A stretch of 64,000 bases of DNA from Prado023 sp963706875 (GTDB taxonomy: Bacteria; Actinomycetota; Actinomycetes; S36-B12; CAIYMF01): assembly GCA_963706875.1 (NCBI GenBank), contig CAVPNW010000002.1:1-64000 (forward strand). Reading direction: 5' to 3'. Position 1 is the first letter of the stretch; the number at the start of each line of letters is the position of its first letter. The notes below the pieces were generated by a model. The model saw only the letters and a list, made by a program, of their open reading frames with translations. It was not told the origin of the DNA and did no database searches. Shown here piece by piece: positions 1 through 11,352 of the stretch. The translations under genes and the position numbers were made by a program.

Positions 1-287
1 GGGACCTCGGTGCAGGTGATCGTCATCGCCGAGTACGACCGTCGGGGGTGGGGCGAGGGCGGGCCATGACCTCGACTGGTACTGCACGACCGCACCGGCC
101 GCGCACGTCGGCACCGAGCCGGTGTACCCTGTCCTCGCGCGACGAGCTCATCGAGCTGATGGGCCAGGCCGCCTACGACGTCCTGATCCGAGCACTGCCG
201 CGCCCGGGCAGCTGGCCCGGAGCGCCCTGGCCGAGCGGAGCCTTCCCCTCGGTGGGTCTGGCCCCCCATCCAGCGGGCGGTCAGTAG
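1..287 (+). CDS. C-terminal part of an unrecognised protein, frame-disrupted and cut by the window edge
   Basis: Three short protein-like stretches follow each other in different frames. The first, from base 1, reads VQVIVIAEYDRRGWG. The second, near 65-140, reads HDLDWY then VGTEPVYPVLA. The third, near 135-287, reads RDELIELMGQAAYDV and ends at the stop at 285-287. Together they look like one C-terminus interrupted by two small indels, as in the neighbouring radA, disA and clpC. It converges on radA. I do not recognise the family and assign no function. From 288 to 402 I see nothing coding; that stretch is low-complexity and GC-rich. Confidence 0.35.
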   Translation, partial: DLGAGDRHRRVRPSGVGRGRAMTSTGTARPHRPRTSAPSRCTLSSRDELIELMGQAAYDVLIRALPRPGSWPGAPWPSGAFPSVGLAPHPAGGQ

Positions 288-402
288 CCGACGCCTCGCA
301 CCCACCGCGACCCGCAACCGGGGACGGGGACGGGACTGCGACCGGGGACCGGGAAGGGGAGCGGGACGCGGGTGACGGCTGACCGATGACGGGGCCGCAT
401 GC

Positions 403-1829
403 CTAGAGCTCGGGGACGACCGCCAGCGCCCTGGGGGTGGACCAGGTGGCCCGACGGACCAGGTCGGGCCGCGCCCAGGGCATCAGGCGCAGCGCCCCGG
501 AGAGATCGTCGACGGGATGCAGCCGGACACCGAGGTCGCCCAGGGGGGCGCAATCCGCCCGGGGCAGGATCACGTCGGTCATCCCCAGCCGCGCGGCCTC
601 CATCACCCGCTGGCGGGCACCGGGGACCCGGCGGACGTCGCCGGCCAGCCCCACCTCGCCGAACGCCACCCAGCCAACCGGGACCGACATGTCCCGCACC
701 GACCCGTTCACGGCCAGGGCGACAGCGAGGTCAGCGGCCCGGCTTAATCAGGCGGGCTCCCCCCACGGGCGCGATGTAGGTGTCCAGTCGCGACATCGCC
801 ACGGACTCCCGGCGCTCGAGGACCGCGAGCACCATGGCGATCCGGGCCGCTTCGAGGCCCGACGTGGTGCGCCGTGGGACCGAGCCGGCCGCCGGGACCA
901 CGAGGGCCTGGATCTCGGCCAGCAGCGGGCGGCGGCCCTCGAGGGCCACGGTGACGCACGTCCCGGGCACCGGCTCGGCCCGATCTGTGACGAACAGGCC
1001 GCTGGGGTCGGCCAGGGCGACCAGCCCCTCCTCGCCCAGCTCAAGCAGCCCACCTCGTCGGTGGGCCCGTACCGGTTCTTGACGGCGCGGACCATCCGCA
1101 GCCGGGCGTGCCGTCACCCTCGAACGACAGCACCACGTCGACGAGGTGCTCGAGGGTGCGGGCCCGGCGATCCCGCCGTCCTTGGTGACATGGCCCACCA
1201 GGATGCAGGCCATCCGCCGCTCCTTGGCCAGCCGGATCAGGGCCGAGGTCGCCTCCCGGACCTGGGTGACCCCCGAGGCCACGCCGTCCACGCCGGTGGT
1301 GGTCATCGTCTGGATGGAGTCCACCACCAGCAGGCCCGGCGACACCTCCTCGGCGTGCGCCACGACGGCAGCGACGTCGGACTCGGCGGCGAGGAACACC
1401 TGCGGATGCACCGACCCCGACCCGCTCGGCGCGGGCTCGGACCTGCTCGACGCTCTCCTCGCCCGTCACATCCAGGGCGCGCACCCCTCGGGCGGCCACC
1501 GAGGCCACCACCTGCAGCAGCAGGGTCGACTTGCCCACGCCGGGCTCGCCGGCCAGCAGGATCACGGCCCCGGGCACGACCCCGCCACCGAGCACCCGGT
1601 CGAGCTCGGTGATGCCGGTGGGCTGGCCGAGGACCGGGTGAGGTCGATCTGGTCCATCGGCTGGGCCGAGGCCGACACCGGGCCGGCCTGCGGGGTGCGG
1701 CTGCTGGTGCCCGACCTCCCCGACGCTGCCCCAGGCCTGGCACTCCCCGCAGCGACCCACCCACTTGGGCGCCCGCCACCCGCACTCGGCGCACCGGAAG
1801 GCTGTCCTGACCGCACTGCTGGACGTCAT
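403..1829 (-). CDS. radA: DNA repair protein RadA (Sms), frame-disrupted
   Basis: RadA is a RecA-like ATPase with a Lon-like C-terminal domain that acts in branch migration and processing of recombination intermediates. The N-terminus carries the four-cysteine zinc finger (C13, C16, C27, C30 from the ATG at 1829). It is followed by Walker A GEPGVGKST, a Walker B-like LLVVDSIQT, the RadA signature KNRYG (usually KNRFG) and the Lon-like C-terminus ending at 403. The reading frame changes about five or six times (near 1640, 1420, 1160, 1100, 1045 and 740). Total length corresponds to about 475 aa, normal for the family. Every conserved block is present, so I read the shifts as sequence errors rather than decay. 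An upstream ATG at 1907 exists, but the zinc finger placement favours 1829. The gene is divergent from disA. Confidence 0.85.
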
Positions 1830-1945
1830 GGCCGCGACGCTACCGGGCCGGTCCGACAACGCCGGGACACCCGCGATGCCCATGGCCCGCGCCGGGGGAC
1901 CCGTCACCTACACTCGCCCGGGGAGCACACGATCACGGAGCATTC

Positions 1946-3019
1946 ATGGCAGCAATCGATCCGGAACTGGCAGCCGCGCTGGCACGGGTGGCACCGGGCA
2001 CCGAGTTGCGCGACGGGCTGGAGCGCATCATGCGCGGCCGCACCGGAGCCCTCATCGTGCTGGGCCACGACAAGGGGATCGATGCACTGATCAGCGGGGG
2101 CTTCCCCCTGGACATCGACTTCACCTCCACCCGGCTGCGTGAGCTGTGCAAGATGGACGGCGCGGTCATCATCGACTCCGCGACAGCCCGGATCGTGCGC
2201 GCCGGCACCCAGCTGGTCCCGGATCCGACGATCCCGACGGGGGAGACCGGGACGCGGCACCGCACAGCCGACCGGGTGGCCCGGCAGACCGGCTACCCGG
2301 TCGTCAGCGTCAGCAAGTCGATGCACATCATCGCCCTCTACCTCAAGGGCCGGCGCTACGTCCTCGAGGAGCCTGCAGCGATCCTGTCCCGGGCCAACCA
2401 GGCCCTGGCCACGCTGGAGCGCTACAAGCAGCGCCTCGACGAGGTCTCCCGCAGCCTGTCCGCGCTGGAGATCGAGGACCTCGTGACCGTCCGGGAGGTC
2501 TGCAGGACCCTGCAGCGCCTGGAGATGGTCCGCCACATCGCCAGCGAGATCCGGGCCTACCTGCTCGAACTGGGAACCGAGGGCCGGTTGGTGTCCCTGC
2601 AACTGGCCGAGCTCGTCGCAGGGGTCGAGACCGACCGGGAGCTCGTCGTGCGTGACTACCTGCCACGCAAAAGTCGGGCCGCAAGGACCGCACAGTCGCC
2701 GACACGCTGGAGGCCCTGGACCTGATCGGACCGACCGACCTGCTCGAGCTGACGTCCGTGGCCCGATCCCTCGGGTACCCGGCCAGCACCGACGGGCTCG
2801 AGACCAACGTCCCCCGCGACCCGGCTGCCTCCCGGGTCCCTCGGTTCCCGAGGTCGTCCGGGACCGCCTGGTCGAGCACTTCAGCTCGTTGCAGTCCCTG
2901 CTCGGGGCGTCCGTGGACGACCTGCAGCAGGTGGAGGGGATCGGCGAGAACCGGCCCGCTACATCCGCGAGGGACTGTCCCGGCTGGCCGAGTCCTCGAT
3001 CCTCGAGCGCTACGTCTGA
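1946..3019 (+). CDS. disA: diadenylate cyclase DisA (c-di-AMP synthase), frame-disrupted in its C-terminal part
   Basis: DisA makes cyclic di-AMP from two ATP and scans DNA through a C-terminal HhH domain. The N-terminal DAC domain is intact and carries the two catalytic motifs, DGA (71-73) and RHR (104-106). A central helical spine follows to about residue 240. The frame then shifts near 2670, 2840 and 2950, but the HhH region remains readable (LQQVEGIGENRA-like) and ends ILERYV at 3019. The full span is 1074 nt, about 357 aa, the usual DisA length. A GGAG at 1937-1940 supports the ATG at 1946. Divergent pairing with radA is common in actinobacteria and fits a shared role in genome integrity. 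Confidence 0.9.
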
Positions 3020-3050
3020 CCGGGCGCTGCCCGCACCTATCGAGGCGAAC

Positions 3051-3650
3051 TCAACGGCTGGACCCGATCGCCCCCGCCGTGGCCACCACCGGTAGGTGCC
3101 GGCCTGGGCAGCGCGGTCGGCCGGGCACCCCGACCCCGTCACCGACCCGGCCATGTCACCGAGGCCGTCAACGTCCCGCCGGGCTCGAGCGCCTGGACAT
3201 CGGTCGCCCCCGACGGGCTGCAGAAGTCCGAGGACCAGACCAGCACAGACCCAGACGAGATGGTGATTTCGCTGCCCTGCCCCGACGTCGCGGTTGCACC
3301 CCGCGAACCCGTGTTCGTGACCGTCAGGCTCACCTTCATCCCGCCCATCGAGCGTGGTCGTGCGCGGTGGTCGCGGCCGTGACCGCGATGTCGGCCTCGA
3401 CGCATCGGCGCTGGCCGAGGGGCTGGGGCCCGGGGACGGGCTCCCCGAGGGGTCCGCCGAGGCCGAGACGCTCGAGTGGTCGACGGCCGACGGCTCGCCG
3501 TCGGTCGAGGGCGACATCGAGATGCCGAACGTCGGCGACGCGCTGGGAGCAGCCCCGGTCGGTCGCCACCAGCCGAAGGCCTCCCGGAGCGGCCACCACC
3601 CAGCCACAGGACCACCAGAGGCCCCCGATGACGCCGGCCCCGCCGCCAGT
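3051..3650 (-). CDS. conserved actinobacterial protein of unknown function, probably membrane-anchored, frame-disrupted
   Basis: Read across frames, the product has a hydrophobic glycine-rich N-terminal segment (GGGAGVIGGL, VVLWLGGG) and a Ser/Pro-rich linker near 3420-3480 (SGSPSPGPSPSAS). A beta-rich domain follows with KVSLTVTNTG, then VWSSDFCSP, then LEPGG...SVTWPG, a CPADRA motif, and a final AGTYRVVA-like strand. The predicted stop is at 3051, 31 bp past the disA stop, so the two genes converge. This motif pattern is familiar from a family of actinobacterial proteins encoded beside disA, possibly a DUF4232-like extracellular fold, but I cannot name it firmly. At least three frame changes are needed (near 3600, 3350 and 3110). 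The start is uncertain; no convincing codon was found. Confidence 0.5.
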
Positions 3651-3772
3651 AGGTGCGGGGCTCCTCCGGGCCGACCGGGTACGATCGAACTCACGGAGAA
3701 CCGTAACCCGAACCCGGAAACGCCCCGACCCGCAGTCCCCGCCCTCCAGCGATCCGCCGGCCGCAGCATGCC

Positions 3773-6284
<2,512 letters not shown>

Positions 6285-6505
6285 GGGGCTCCACTCCGTT
6301 CATACTTGCCTCCCGCTCGCACGGGATGAAACGAAACTGTAGCCGCAACCCCCGACACTCACACGTACAGCAGTGCCGCGAGCACCCGGTGGGAGCAGCC
6401 TCTCAATGGGGCAACAGCCCCCGCCCCGGGCGCCATACCCGTGTGGGATATGCCCTCGGCGAACGCACCCGGGCAGCCCCGGCGCCGCCGGAACGTGGCC
6501 GGGAA

Positions 6506-6832
6506 CTAGTGGGCGGCTTCGTAGCGGGCCCGAAGGTCCGCGGAGATGCGGCCGCGGGTCGTCACGGGGATCCCGTTCTCGGCCGCCCAGCGGCGGATGT
6601 CGGCGGTGTCCTCGGACCGGCGCGCAGGCCGGCGGCGGGGCTCGGCGGCCGTTGGGCTGGGGACCCGGCGACCCGCGCCGATCCATGGGGCGAACGCCTC
6701 GCGCAGCTTCTCGGCATTCTTCTCAGAGAGGTCGATCTCATAGGACTTGCCGTCCAGGGCGAACAAAACGGTCTCGGCGCCCGGGGTGCCGTCAATGTCG
6801 TCCTCGAGAAGGACCTGGACCTTGCGCGCCAT
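6506..6832 (-). CDS. lsr2: nucleoid-associated protein Lsr2
   Basis: Lsr2 is the actinobacterial H-NS analogue. It bridges AT-rich DNA and silences acquired genes. The 108-aa product has the N-terminal dimerisation domain (starting MARKVQVLLEDDIDGT, with the LDGKSYEIDLS strand) and a C-terminal DNA-binding domain with the RGR minor-groove motif at 93-95. The domains are joined by a Pro/Arg-rich linker. ATG at 6832 is preceded by AGGAG. A plausible -10 box lies at 6873-6878. The gene is intact, unlike its neighbour clpC. Confidence 0.95.
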   Translation of the reverse strand: MARKVQVLLEDDIDGTPGAETVLFALDGKSYEIDLSEKNAEKLREAFAPWIGAGRRVPSPTAAEPRRRPARRSEDTADIRRWAAENGIPVTTRGRISADLRARYEAAH

Positions 6833-6872
6833 TGCATGCTCCTGAATTCGCCGTCGAAAATGACCGGATCCC

Positions 6873-6878
6873 AGCATA
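6873..6878 (-). promoter_or_regulatory. probable -10 box of lsr2
   Basis: TATGCT on the minus strand, about 40 nt before the lsr2 start codon, in a locally AT-richer stretch. A TTCCCA element 16 nt further upstream could be the -35. The assignment is by pattern only. Confidence 0.4.
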
Positions 6879-7139
6879 GTCCAGAATCACCGCGTGGGAA
6901 TCCACAGAGGTGATGGAAAGCCCTGCCAACGGTATTTGATGTGACCCGCGATTCCTGCGCCCCAGAGACCTGCAGGGCATCAATCTGGGATTGCGTCGCC
7001 AACAGGTCCGCAACTCCATGCCAGCTCGGATCGAGCCCCCCGACTGGTGGGGATCCGCGCCGTCCACCTGGGGTCGTTGGTGGCCCCGGGCCACCCGAGC
7101 GCCGGTTCACGAGCCCCTGCGCGGCACCCACGTCATCAT

Positions 7140-7145
7140 TACGCT
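7140..7145 (+). promoter_or_regulatory. probable leaderless -10 box of ppc
   Basis: TACGCT fits the TANNNT consensus. It ends 6 nt before the ppc ATG at 7152, which would put the transcription start at the start codon. No Shine-Dalgarno sequence is visible. Confidence 0.5.
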
Positions 7146-7151
7146 GACCCC

Positions 7152-9884
7152 ATGAGCCCCCTGGCCAGGCTGGCGTCCTCACCTGCACTGCGTGACGACA
7201 TCCGCCGACTCGGCGACCTGCTCGGCGAGGCGCTGATCCGTCAGGAGGGGCAAGAGACCTACGAGACGGTGGAGCGCATCAGGGCCCTGTCGCGCGACGA
7301 CCCCGACGGGGCCGCGGAGTTGATCGATGAGCTCCCCCTGGCGCAGGCAACCACCCTGGCCCGGGCGTTCTCGTTGTACTTCCACCTGGCCAACATCGCC
7401 GAGCAGGTCCACCGGTCCCGTTCCCAGACGGCTGCAAGGGCGCGCACCGGCGGGCCCCTGGCCGAAGCCGGGGTGGCGATCCGCGAGGCGCTGGAGGCCG
7501 GCGATGTCACCGCCGACGAGGTCGCCACCGGGTTCGCCCGGATCAACGCCCGCCCGGTCTTCACGGCACACCCCACCGAGGCATCGCGCCGCTCGGTCCT
7601 GGTCAAGCTGCGCCGCATCGCCGAACTGCTCGACGAGGCCCGCACCGACCGCACCGACCTGGCGATCGCCGAGGCGATCGACCTGCTGTGGCAGACCGAC
7701 GAGCTGCGCCTGGGCCAGCCGGAGGTGACCGACGAGGCGCGCAACGCCCTGTTCTACCTCGATGACCTCGCAGCCGGGGCCGCCGGCGACGTGGTCGGGG
7801 AGTTCGCGGCCGCCGCTCGGGCCAGCGGGCTGGAGGTCCCGGCGGGCCGTGCCGTGCTCACGTTCGGCTCCTGGATCGGCGGTGACCGCGACGGGAACCC
7901 CTTCGTGACCCCGGCCGTGACGGCCCGGGTGCTGGCCATCCAGCACGATCACGCCGTCCGCGACCTCCTGCCGCACATCGAGGACCTCAGCGCCCGGCTG
8001 TCGGTCTCGGAGCGGATCGCGCCGGTCTCGCCCGCGTTCGCCACGTCACTGGCCGACGACCTGGCCGCCCTGCCCGACCTCGACCCCCGGTTCGCCCGGC
8101 TCAACGCCGAGGAGCCCTACCGCCTCAAGCTGACCTGCATCCACGCGAAGCTGCGCAACACCCGCGCCCGTCAGGCCGAGGGCCGGCACCACGAACCGGG
8201 CCGGGACTACCGCACCACGGCCGAGCTGCTGGCCGACCTGGAGCTGATCCGGGCCTCCCTGGCCGCGAACCGGGGCGGGTTGATCGCCGCCGGCTCGGTG
8301 GCGCGGACCATGCGGGTCGTGGCGGTGTTCGGGCTCTCGCTGGCGACCCTGGACATCCGCGAGCACTCGAACGCCCACCACCACGCCATCGGACAGCTGC
8401 TCGACCGGCTCGGGGAGCTCGAGACCCCCTACGCCACGCTGACCTCCCAGCAGCGGTTCACGGTGCTGGCCGCCGAGCTGTCCGGCAAGCGCCCCCTGGC
8501 TCCCGCGCCACCACCCATGGACCCAGCCGGGCTGACCACGTACGAGACATTCGTGGAGATCGGCCGCGCGCTGGACCGCTACGGCCCGGAGACCTGCCAG
8601 TCCTACATCATCTCGATGACGAAGTCTGCCGCCGACGTCCTGGCCGCGGTTGTCCTGGCGCGCGAGGCGGGCCTGGTGGACCTGCCCGCCGGGGTCGCCC
8701 GGATCGGCTTCGTCCCCCTGCTGGAGACCGTCGCCGAGCTGAAGGCGGCCGGGGAACTCGTCGGGCAGCTCCTCGACGACCCGGGGTTCCGCGAGCTGGT
8801 GCGCCTGCGCGGGGACACCCTCGAGGTGATGCTCGGGTACTCGGACTCCAACAAGGACGCCGGGGTCACCACCTCGCAGTGGCAGATCCACCTGGCCCAG
8901 CGCCGGCTGCGCGACATCTGCGTGGCCCACGGCGTCATCCTGCGCCTGTTCCACGGACGGGGCGGCACCGTGGGCCGTGGCGGTGGTCCGACGTACGAGG
9001 CGATCCTGTCCCAGCCCTGGGGCGTGCTCGACGGGCAGATCAAGGTCACCGAGCAGGGCGAGGTCATCTCCGACAAGTACCTGCTCCCGCAACTGGCCCG
9101 GGAGAACCTGGGCCAGACCCTGGCCGCCACCCTCCGGGGCACCGTCCTGCACCGCACGTCGCGGGTCGACGCGACGACGCTGGCCGCCTGGGACGACCTC
9201 ATGGACCTGATGTCGCAGGCCGCATTCACCACCTACCGCGCGCTTGTCGACGACCCGGACCTGCCCGCCTACTTCTCCTTCGCGACGCCCGTCGAACAGC
9301 TCGGCGACCTGCACCTGGGTTCGCGCCCAGCCCGCCGGCCGACCACCGCCGGCGGGCTCGACGGGCTGCGCGCCATCCCGTGGGTGTTCGGCTGGACGCA
9401 GGCCCGCCAGATCGTCCCCGGCTGGTTCGGTGTGGGCTCGGCACTGGCCGCGGCCCGAGCCGCCGGGCACGCCGGCACAGTGGCCCAGATGGCGGCCGGC
9501 TGGCCGTTCTTCGCCAACTTCCTGTCCAACGTGGCGATGACCGCCGCGAAGGCCGACCTCGCGGTCGCCGACCGCTACGTGCAACGGTTGGTTCCCGCGC
9601 ACCTCCAGCGCTTCGCGACCGCCATCCGCGCCGAGCACGAGCTGACGGTCTCGGAGCTGAAGCAGGCCATGGGCACCGACTCCCTGCTGGGCAACCAGCC
9701 GGGTTTGGCCCAGACGTTGATGGTGCGCGATGCCTACCTGCGCCCGCTGCACCTGCTGCAGGTCTCGCTGCTGGCCCGGGTGCGGTGGCACGAGGGCGAG
9801 GGGACCCCGGTCGAGCCCCAGCTGCGCCGGGCCCTGCTGCTCACCGTCAACGGCATCGCCACGGGCCTGCGCAACACCGGCTGA
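7152..9884 (+). CDS. ppc: phosphoenolpyruvate carboxylase
   Basis: This enzyme carboxylates PEP to oxaloacetate in an anaplerotic reaction, in the cytosol as a tetramer. The 910-aa product has the first signature FTAHPTEASRRS with catalytic His at 140. The second signature is VMLGYSDSNKDAG, and the active-site loop LFHGRGGTVGRGGGP follows. It ends RNTG, the C-terminus conserved across PEPC. Length is typical. An ATG exists upstream at 7047, but the TANNNT box just before 7152 and family length favour 7152. The gene faces argA across a repeat-rich gap. Confidence 0.97.
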   Translation: MSPLARLASSPALRDDIRRLGDLLGEALIRQEGQETYETVERIRALSRDDPDGAAELIDELPLAQATTLARAFSLYFHLANIAEQVHRSRSQTAARARTGGPLAEAGVAIREALEAGDVTADEVATGFARINARPVFTAHPTEASRRSVLVKLRRIAELLDEARTDRTDLAIAEAIDLLWQTDELRLGQPEVTDEARNALFYLDDLAAGAAGDVVGEFAAAARASGLEVPAGRAVLTFGSWIGGDRDGNPFVTPAVTARVLAIQHDHAVRDLLPHIEDLSARLSVSERIAPVSPAFATSLADDLAALPDLDPRFARLNAEEPYRLKLTCIHAKLRNTRARQAEGRHHEPGRDYRTTAELLADLELIRASLAANRGGLIAAGSVARTMRVVAVFGLSLATLDIREHSNAHHHAIGQLLDRLGELETPYATLTSQQRFTVLAAELSGKRPLAPAPPPMDPAGLTTYETFVEIGRALDRYGPETCQSYIISMTKSAADVLAAVVLAREAGLVDLPAGVARIGFVPLLETVAELKAAGELVGQLLDDPGFRELVRLRGDTLEVMLGYSDSNKDAGVTTSQWQIHLAQRRLRDICVAHGVILRLFHGRGGTVGRGGGPTYEAILSQPWGVLDGQIKVTEQGEVISDKYLLPQLARENLGQTLAATLRGTVLHRTSRVDATTLAAWDDLMDLMSQAAFTTYRALVDDPDLPAYFSFATPVEQLGDLHLGSRPARRPTTAGGLDGLRAIPWVFGWTQARQIVPGWFGVGSALAAARAAGHAGTVAQMAAGWPFFANFLSNVAMTAAKADLAVADRYVQRLVPAHLQRFATAIRAEHELTVSELKQAMGTDSLLGNQPGLAQTLMVRDAYLRPLHLLQVSLLARVRWHEGEGTPVEPQLRRALLLTVNGIATGLRNTG

Positions 9885-9904
9885 TCCCGTTCGGGTCCGG
9901 AGGC

Positions 9905-9979
9905 TCTGGGCCCCCGCTGCTCCGGACAGGTCCCATAGCCTTCGATTCGGGGGCCCAGAACGTCCTCTGCCGGCAGAGG
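9905..9979. repeat. large inverted repeat plus 16-bp perfect palindrome downstream of ppc
   Basis: TCTGGGCCCCCG at 9905-9916 and its exact complement at 9948-9959 form a 12-bp stem with a 31-nt loop. CCTCTGCCGGCAGAGG at 9964-9979 is a perfect palindrome. There is no T-run. The position between convergent ppc and argA suggests transcription termination, but see the findings for a possible dispersed repeat family. Confidence 0.6.
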
Positions 9980-9982
9980 GTG

Positions 9983-10027
9983 GGCGTTCCCGGCCACTCC
10001 CGGCCCCACTGGGGCGTTGCCGGCCAC
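9983..10027. repeat. pair of 15-bp direct repeats
   Basis: GGCGTTCCCGGCCAC (9983-9997) and GGCGTTGCCGGCCAC (10013-10027) differ at one base and are spaced 30 nt start to start. Related GGAA(C/T)GC elements occur at 10036 and 10067. The stretch is non-coding. Confidence 0.6.
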
Positions 10028-10118
10028 ATGCGGCGCGGAACGCGCACGGGCATCCAGAGGTGGCGGGGAATGCGCATCCTGCGCCGCTTGGGCGGGTCCG
10101 GGCGCCTGGTCGGGCTGA

Positions 10119-10616
10119 TCAGAGGATGTGCAGCATCCGATGGTTGCCCAACGTGTTGGGCTTGACCCGCTCGAGGTCCAGCAGCTCGGCGACGCCCTCG
10201 TCATAGGACTGCAGCAGCTGCGCGTACACCTCGGGGGTCACGGGAGCGCCCTCGATCTCGACGAAGCCTGCGTCGGTGAAGAACTCGGTCTCGAAGGTCA
10301 GGCAGAAGACCCGCGAGACCCCGAGGGCGCGGGCGCGATCCAGCAGCGCCTCGACAAGGGTTCGCCCGATCCCCGAGCCCGTCAGCGCGGGGTCCACGGC
10401 CAGGGTGCGCAGCTCGCCGAGGTCCTCCCAGATGACGTGCATCGCCCCGCAGCCGACGACCTGCCCGTCGAGCTCGGCGACGAGGAAGTCCGGGACGTCC
10501 TCGAAGAGCGTGACGGTCGCCTTGGACAGCAGGATCCGGCGCTGGGAGTACAGGTCGACCAGCTCCCGGATGCGCCGCACGTCCGAGGTGCGCGCCGGGC
10601 GGATGAGGACGTCCAT
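10119..10616 (-). CDS. argA: N-acetylglutamate synthase, actinobacterial GNAT type
   Basis: This GNAT acetyltransferase acetylates glutamate with acetyl-CoA, the first step of arginine synthesis. From the ATG at 10616 it gives 165 aa. The N-terminus IRPARTSDVRRIREL is typical of the short, kinase-domain-free ArgA found in actinobacteria. The acetyl-CoA-binding loop is LTGSGIGRTLVEAL. FETEFFTDAGF follows near the C-terminus. An upstream ATG at 10682 would only add a low-complexity leader. It stands alone, convergent with ppc. Confidence 0.85.
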   Translation of the reverse strand: MDVLIRPARTSDVRRIRELVDLYSQRRILLSKATVTLFEDVPDFLVAELDGQVVGCGAMHVIWEDLGELRTLAVDPALTGSGIGRTLVEALLDRARALGVSRVFCLTFETEFFTDAGFVEIEGAPVTPEVYAQLLQSYDEGVAELLDLERVKPNTLGNHRMLHIL

Positions 10617-10805
10617 GGCCGCAACCCTAGAGCCGGGTACCCCGACCGCGGCACCCGAGCCGGCGACCACGACCGGCCGCAACGCTCACTCGTGGGGGCG
10701 GGGATGCGCATCAGCCGGATGTGCGCGGGCAGCCGACCTCTGGGGAGCCGTCGGGCGTCAGACGTCACGCATGCCCGTCGACCTGTCCGAGATGGGCTGC
10801 CGACG

Positions 10806-11276
10806 TCACTTCAGCTGCCCATCCGGCCGCCCGGAGGGCCGGCAGGGCAGGTACACGAGGGTCCGGGGCTCGGCAACCTCCGGACCGTCGAGGTAGGACT
10901 CCCAGGGCGCGCCCGTCGCGGTCCAACGGTTGGCGGCAAGCCATTGCTGACCCGTGCGAACCTCCCCCTCGATGTCGTCGTACCCGCCGCGGTGCAGGAC
11001 CACGAGCGCCGGGCCTCCCGGCAGCTCCCCGGCCTCGACCCGTCCGGTCGGCACGACCGACTCATTGGTCGGGAATCCGGCCTCGACATCGAACCCGCGG
11101 CCGCTCATGCCGTACCGGGCGAAGGGCGGTCCCGCAACCTCCAGGCGCTGCTCAGCCAGGACGTCGATCACCTCTGCGTAGGCGCCAGCGAGGAAGGCGG
11201 GGATCCCGTCGACTGCCACATGCGCGCGGATCACCGCCGCTGGCTGCGCCGCGAGCCGTTGGATGTGGCACTCCAT
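10806..11276 (-). CDS. GyrI-like (AraC effector-binding) domain protein
   Basis: A 156-aa stand-alone small-molecule-binding domain of the GyrI/SOUL-like superfamily. Visible features are the strand VRI-like opening after the ATG at 11276, GPPFARYG near residue 60, the FDVEAGFPT strand, and the LPGGPALVVLHRGGYDDI stretch typical of the second half of the domain. No DNA-binding domain is attached. Such proteins may bind or hydrolyse xenobiotics; the ligand here is unknown. It is divergently transcribed from the HAD gene. Confidence 0.75.
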   Translation of the reverse strand: MECHIQRLAAQPAAVIRAHVAVDGIPAFLAGAYAEVIDVLAEQRLEVAGPPFARYGMSGRGFDVEAGFPTNESVVPTGRVEAGELPGGPALVVLHRGGYDDIEGEVRTGQQWLAANRWTATGAPWESYLDGPEVAEPRTLVYLPCRPSGRPDGQLK

Positions 11277-11338
11277 GCACCTCAGCCTGCCAATGACCGG
11301 ACCGCCGAGTCGACCCCGGGGACGTCCGCGCCCGCACC

Positions 11339-11344
11339 TAGACT
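11339..11344 (+). promoter_or_regulatory. probable leaderless -10 box of the HAD hydrolase gene
   Basis: TAGACT matches TANNNT and ends 8 nt before the ATG at 11353. No ribosome-binding site is visible upstream of the ATG. Confidence 0.5.
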
Positions 11345-11352
11345 CCATCCCC

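Larger units (their letters stand above)
6833..7151. other. divergent intergenic region between lsr2 and ppc
   Basis: This 319-nt gap holds the promoters of both genes: the lsr2 -10 at 6873-6878 and the ppc -10 at 7140-7145. Its lsr2-proximal half is visibly less GC-rich than the surroundings. I found no convincing coding sequence or RNA structure in it. Confidence 0.4.

Noticed and set aside
1904..3769. Open frame of about 620 codons on the minus strand
   Set aside because: It covers disA in antisense and mixes frames of the unknown neighbouring gene; no coherent protein.
6285..6505. HspR or CtsR operator before clpC
   Set aside because: I looked for the HAIR inverted repeat and the CtsR heptad repeat and saw neither.
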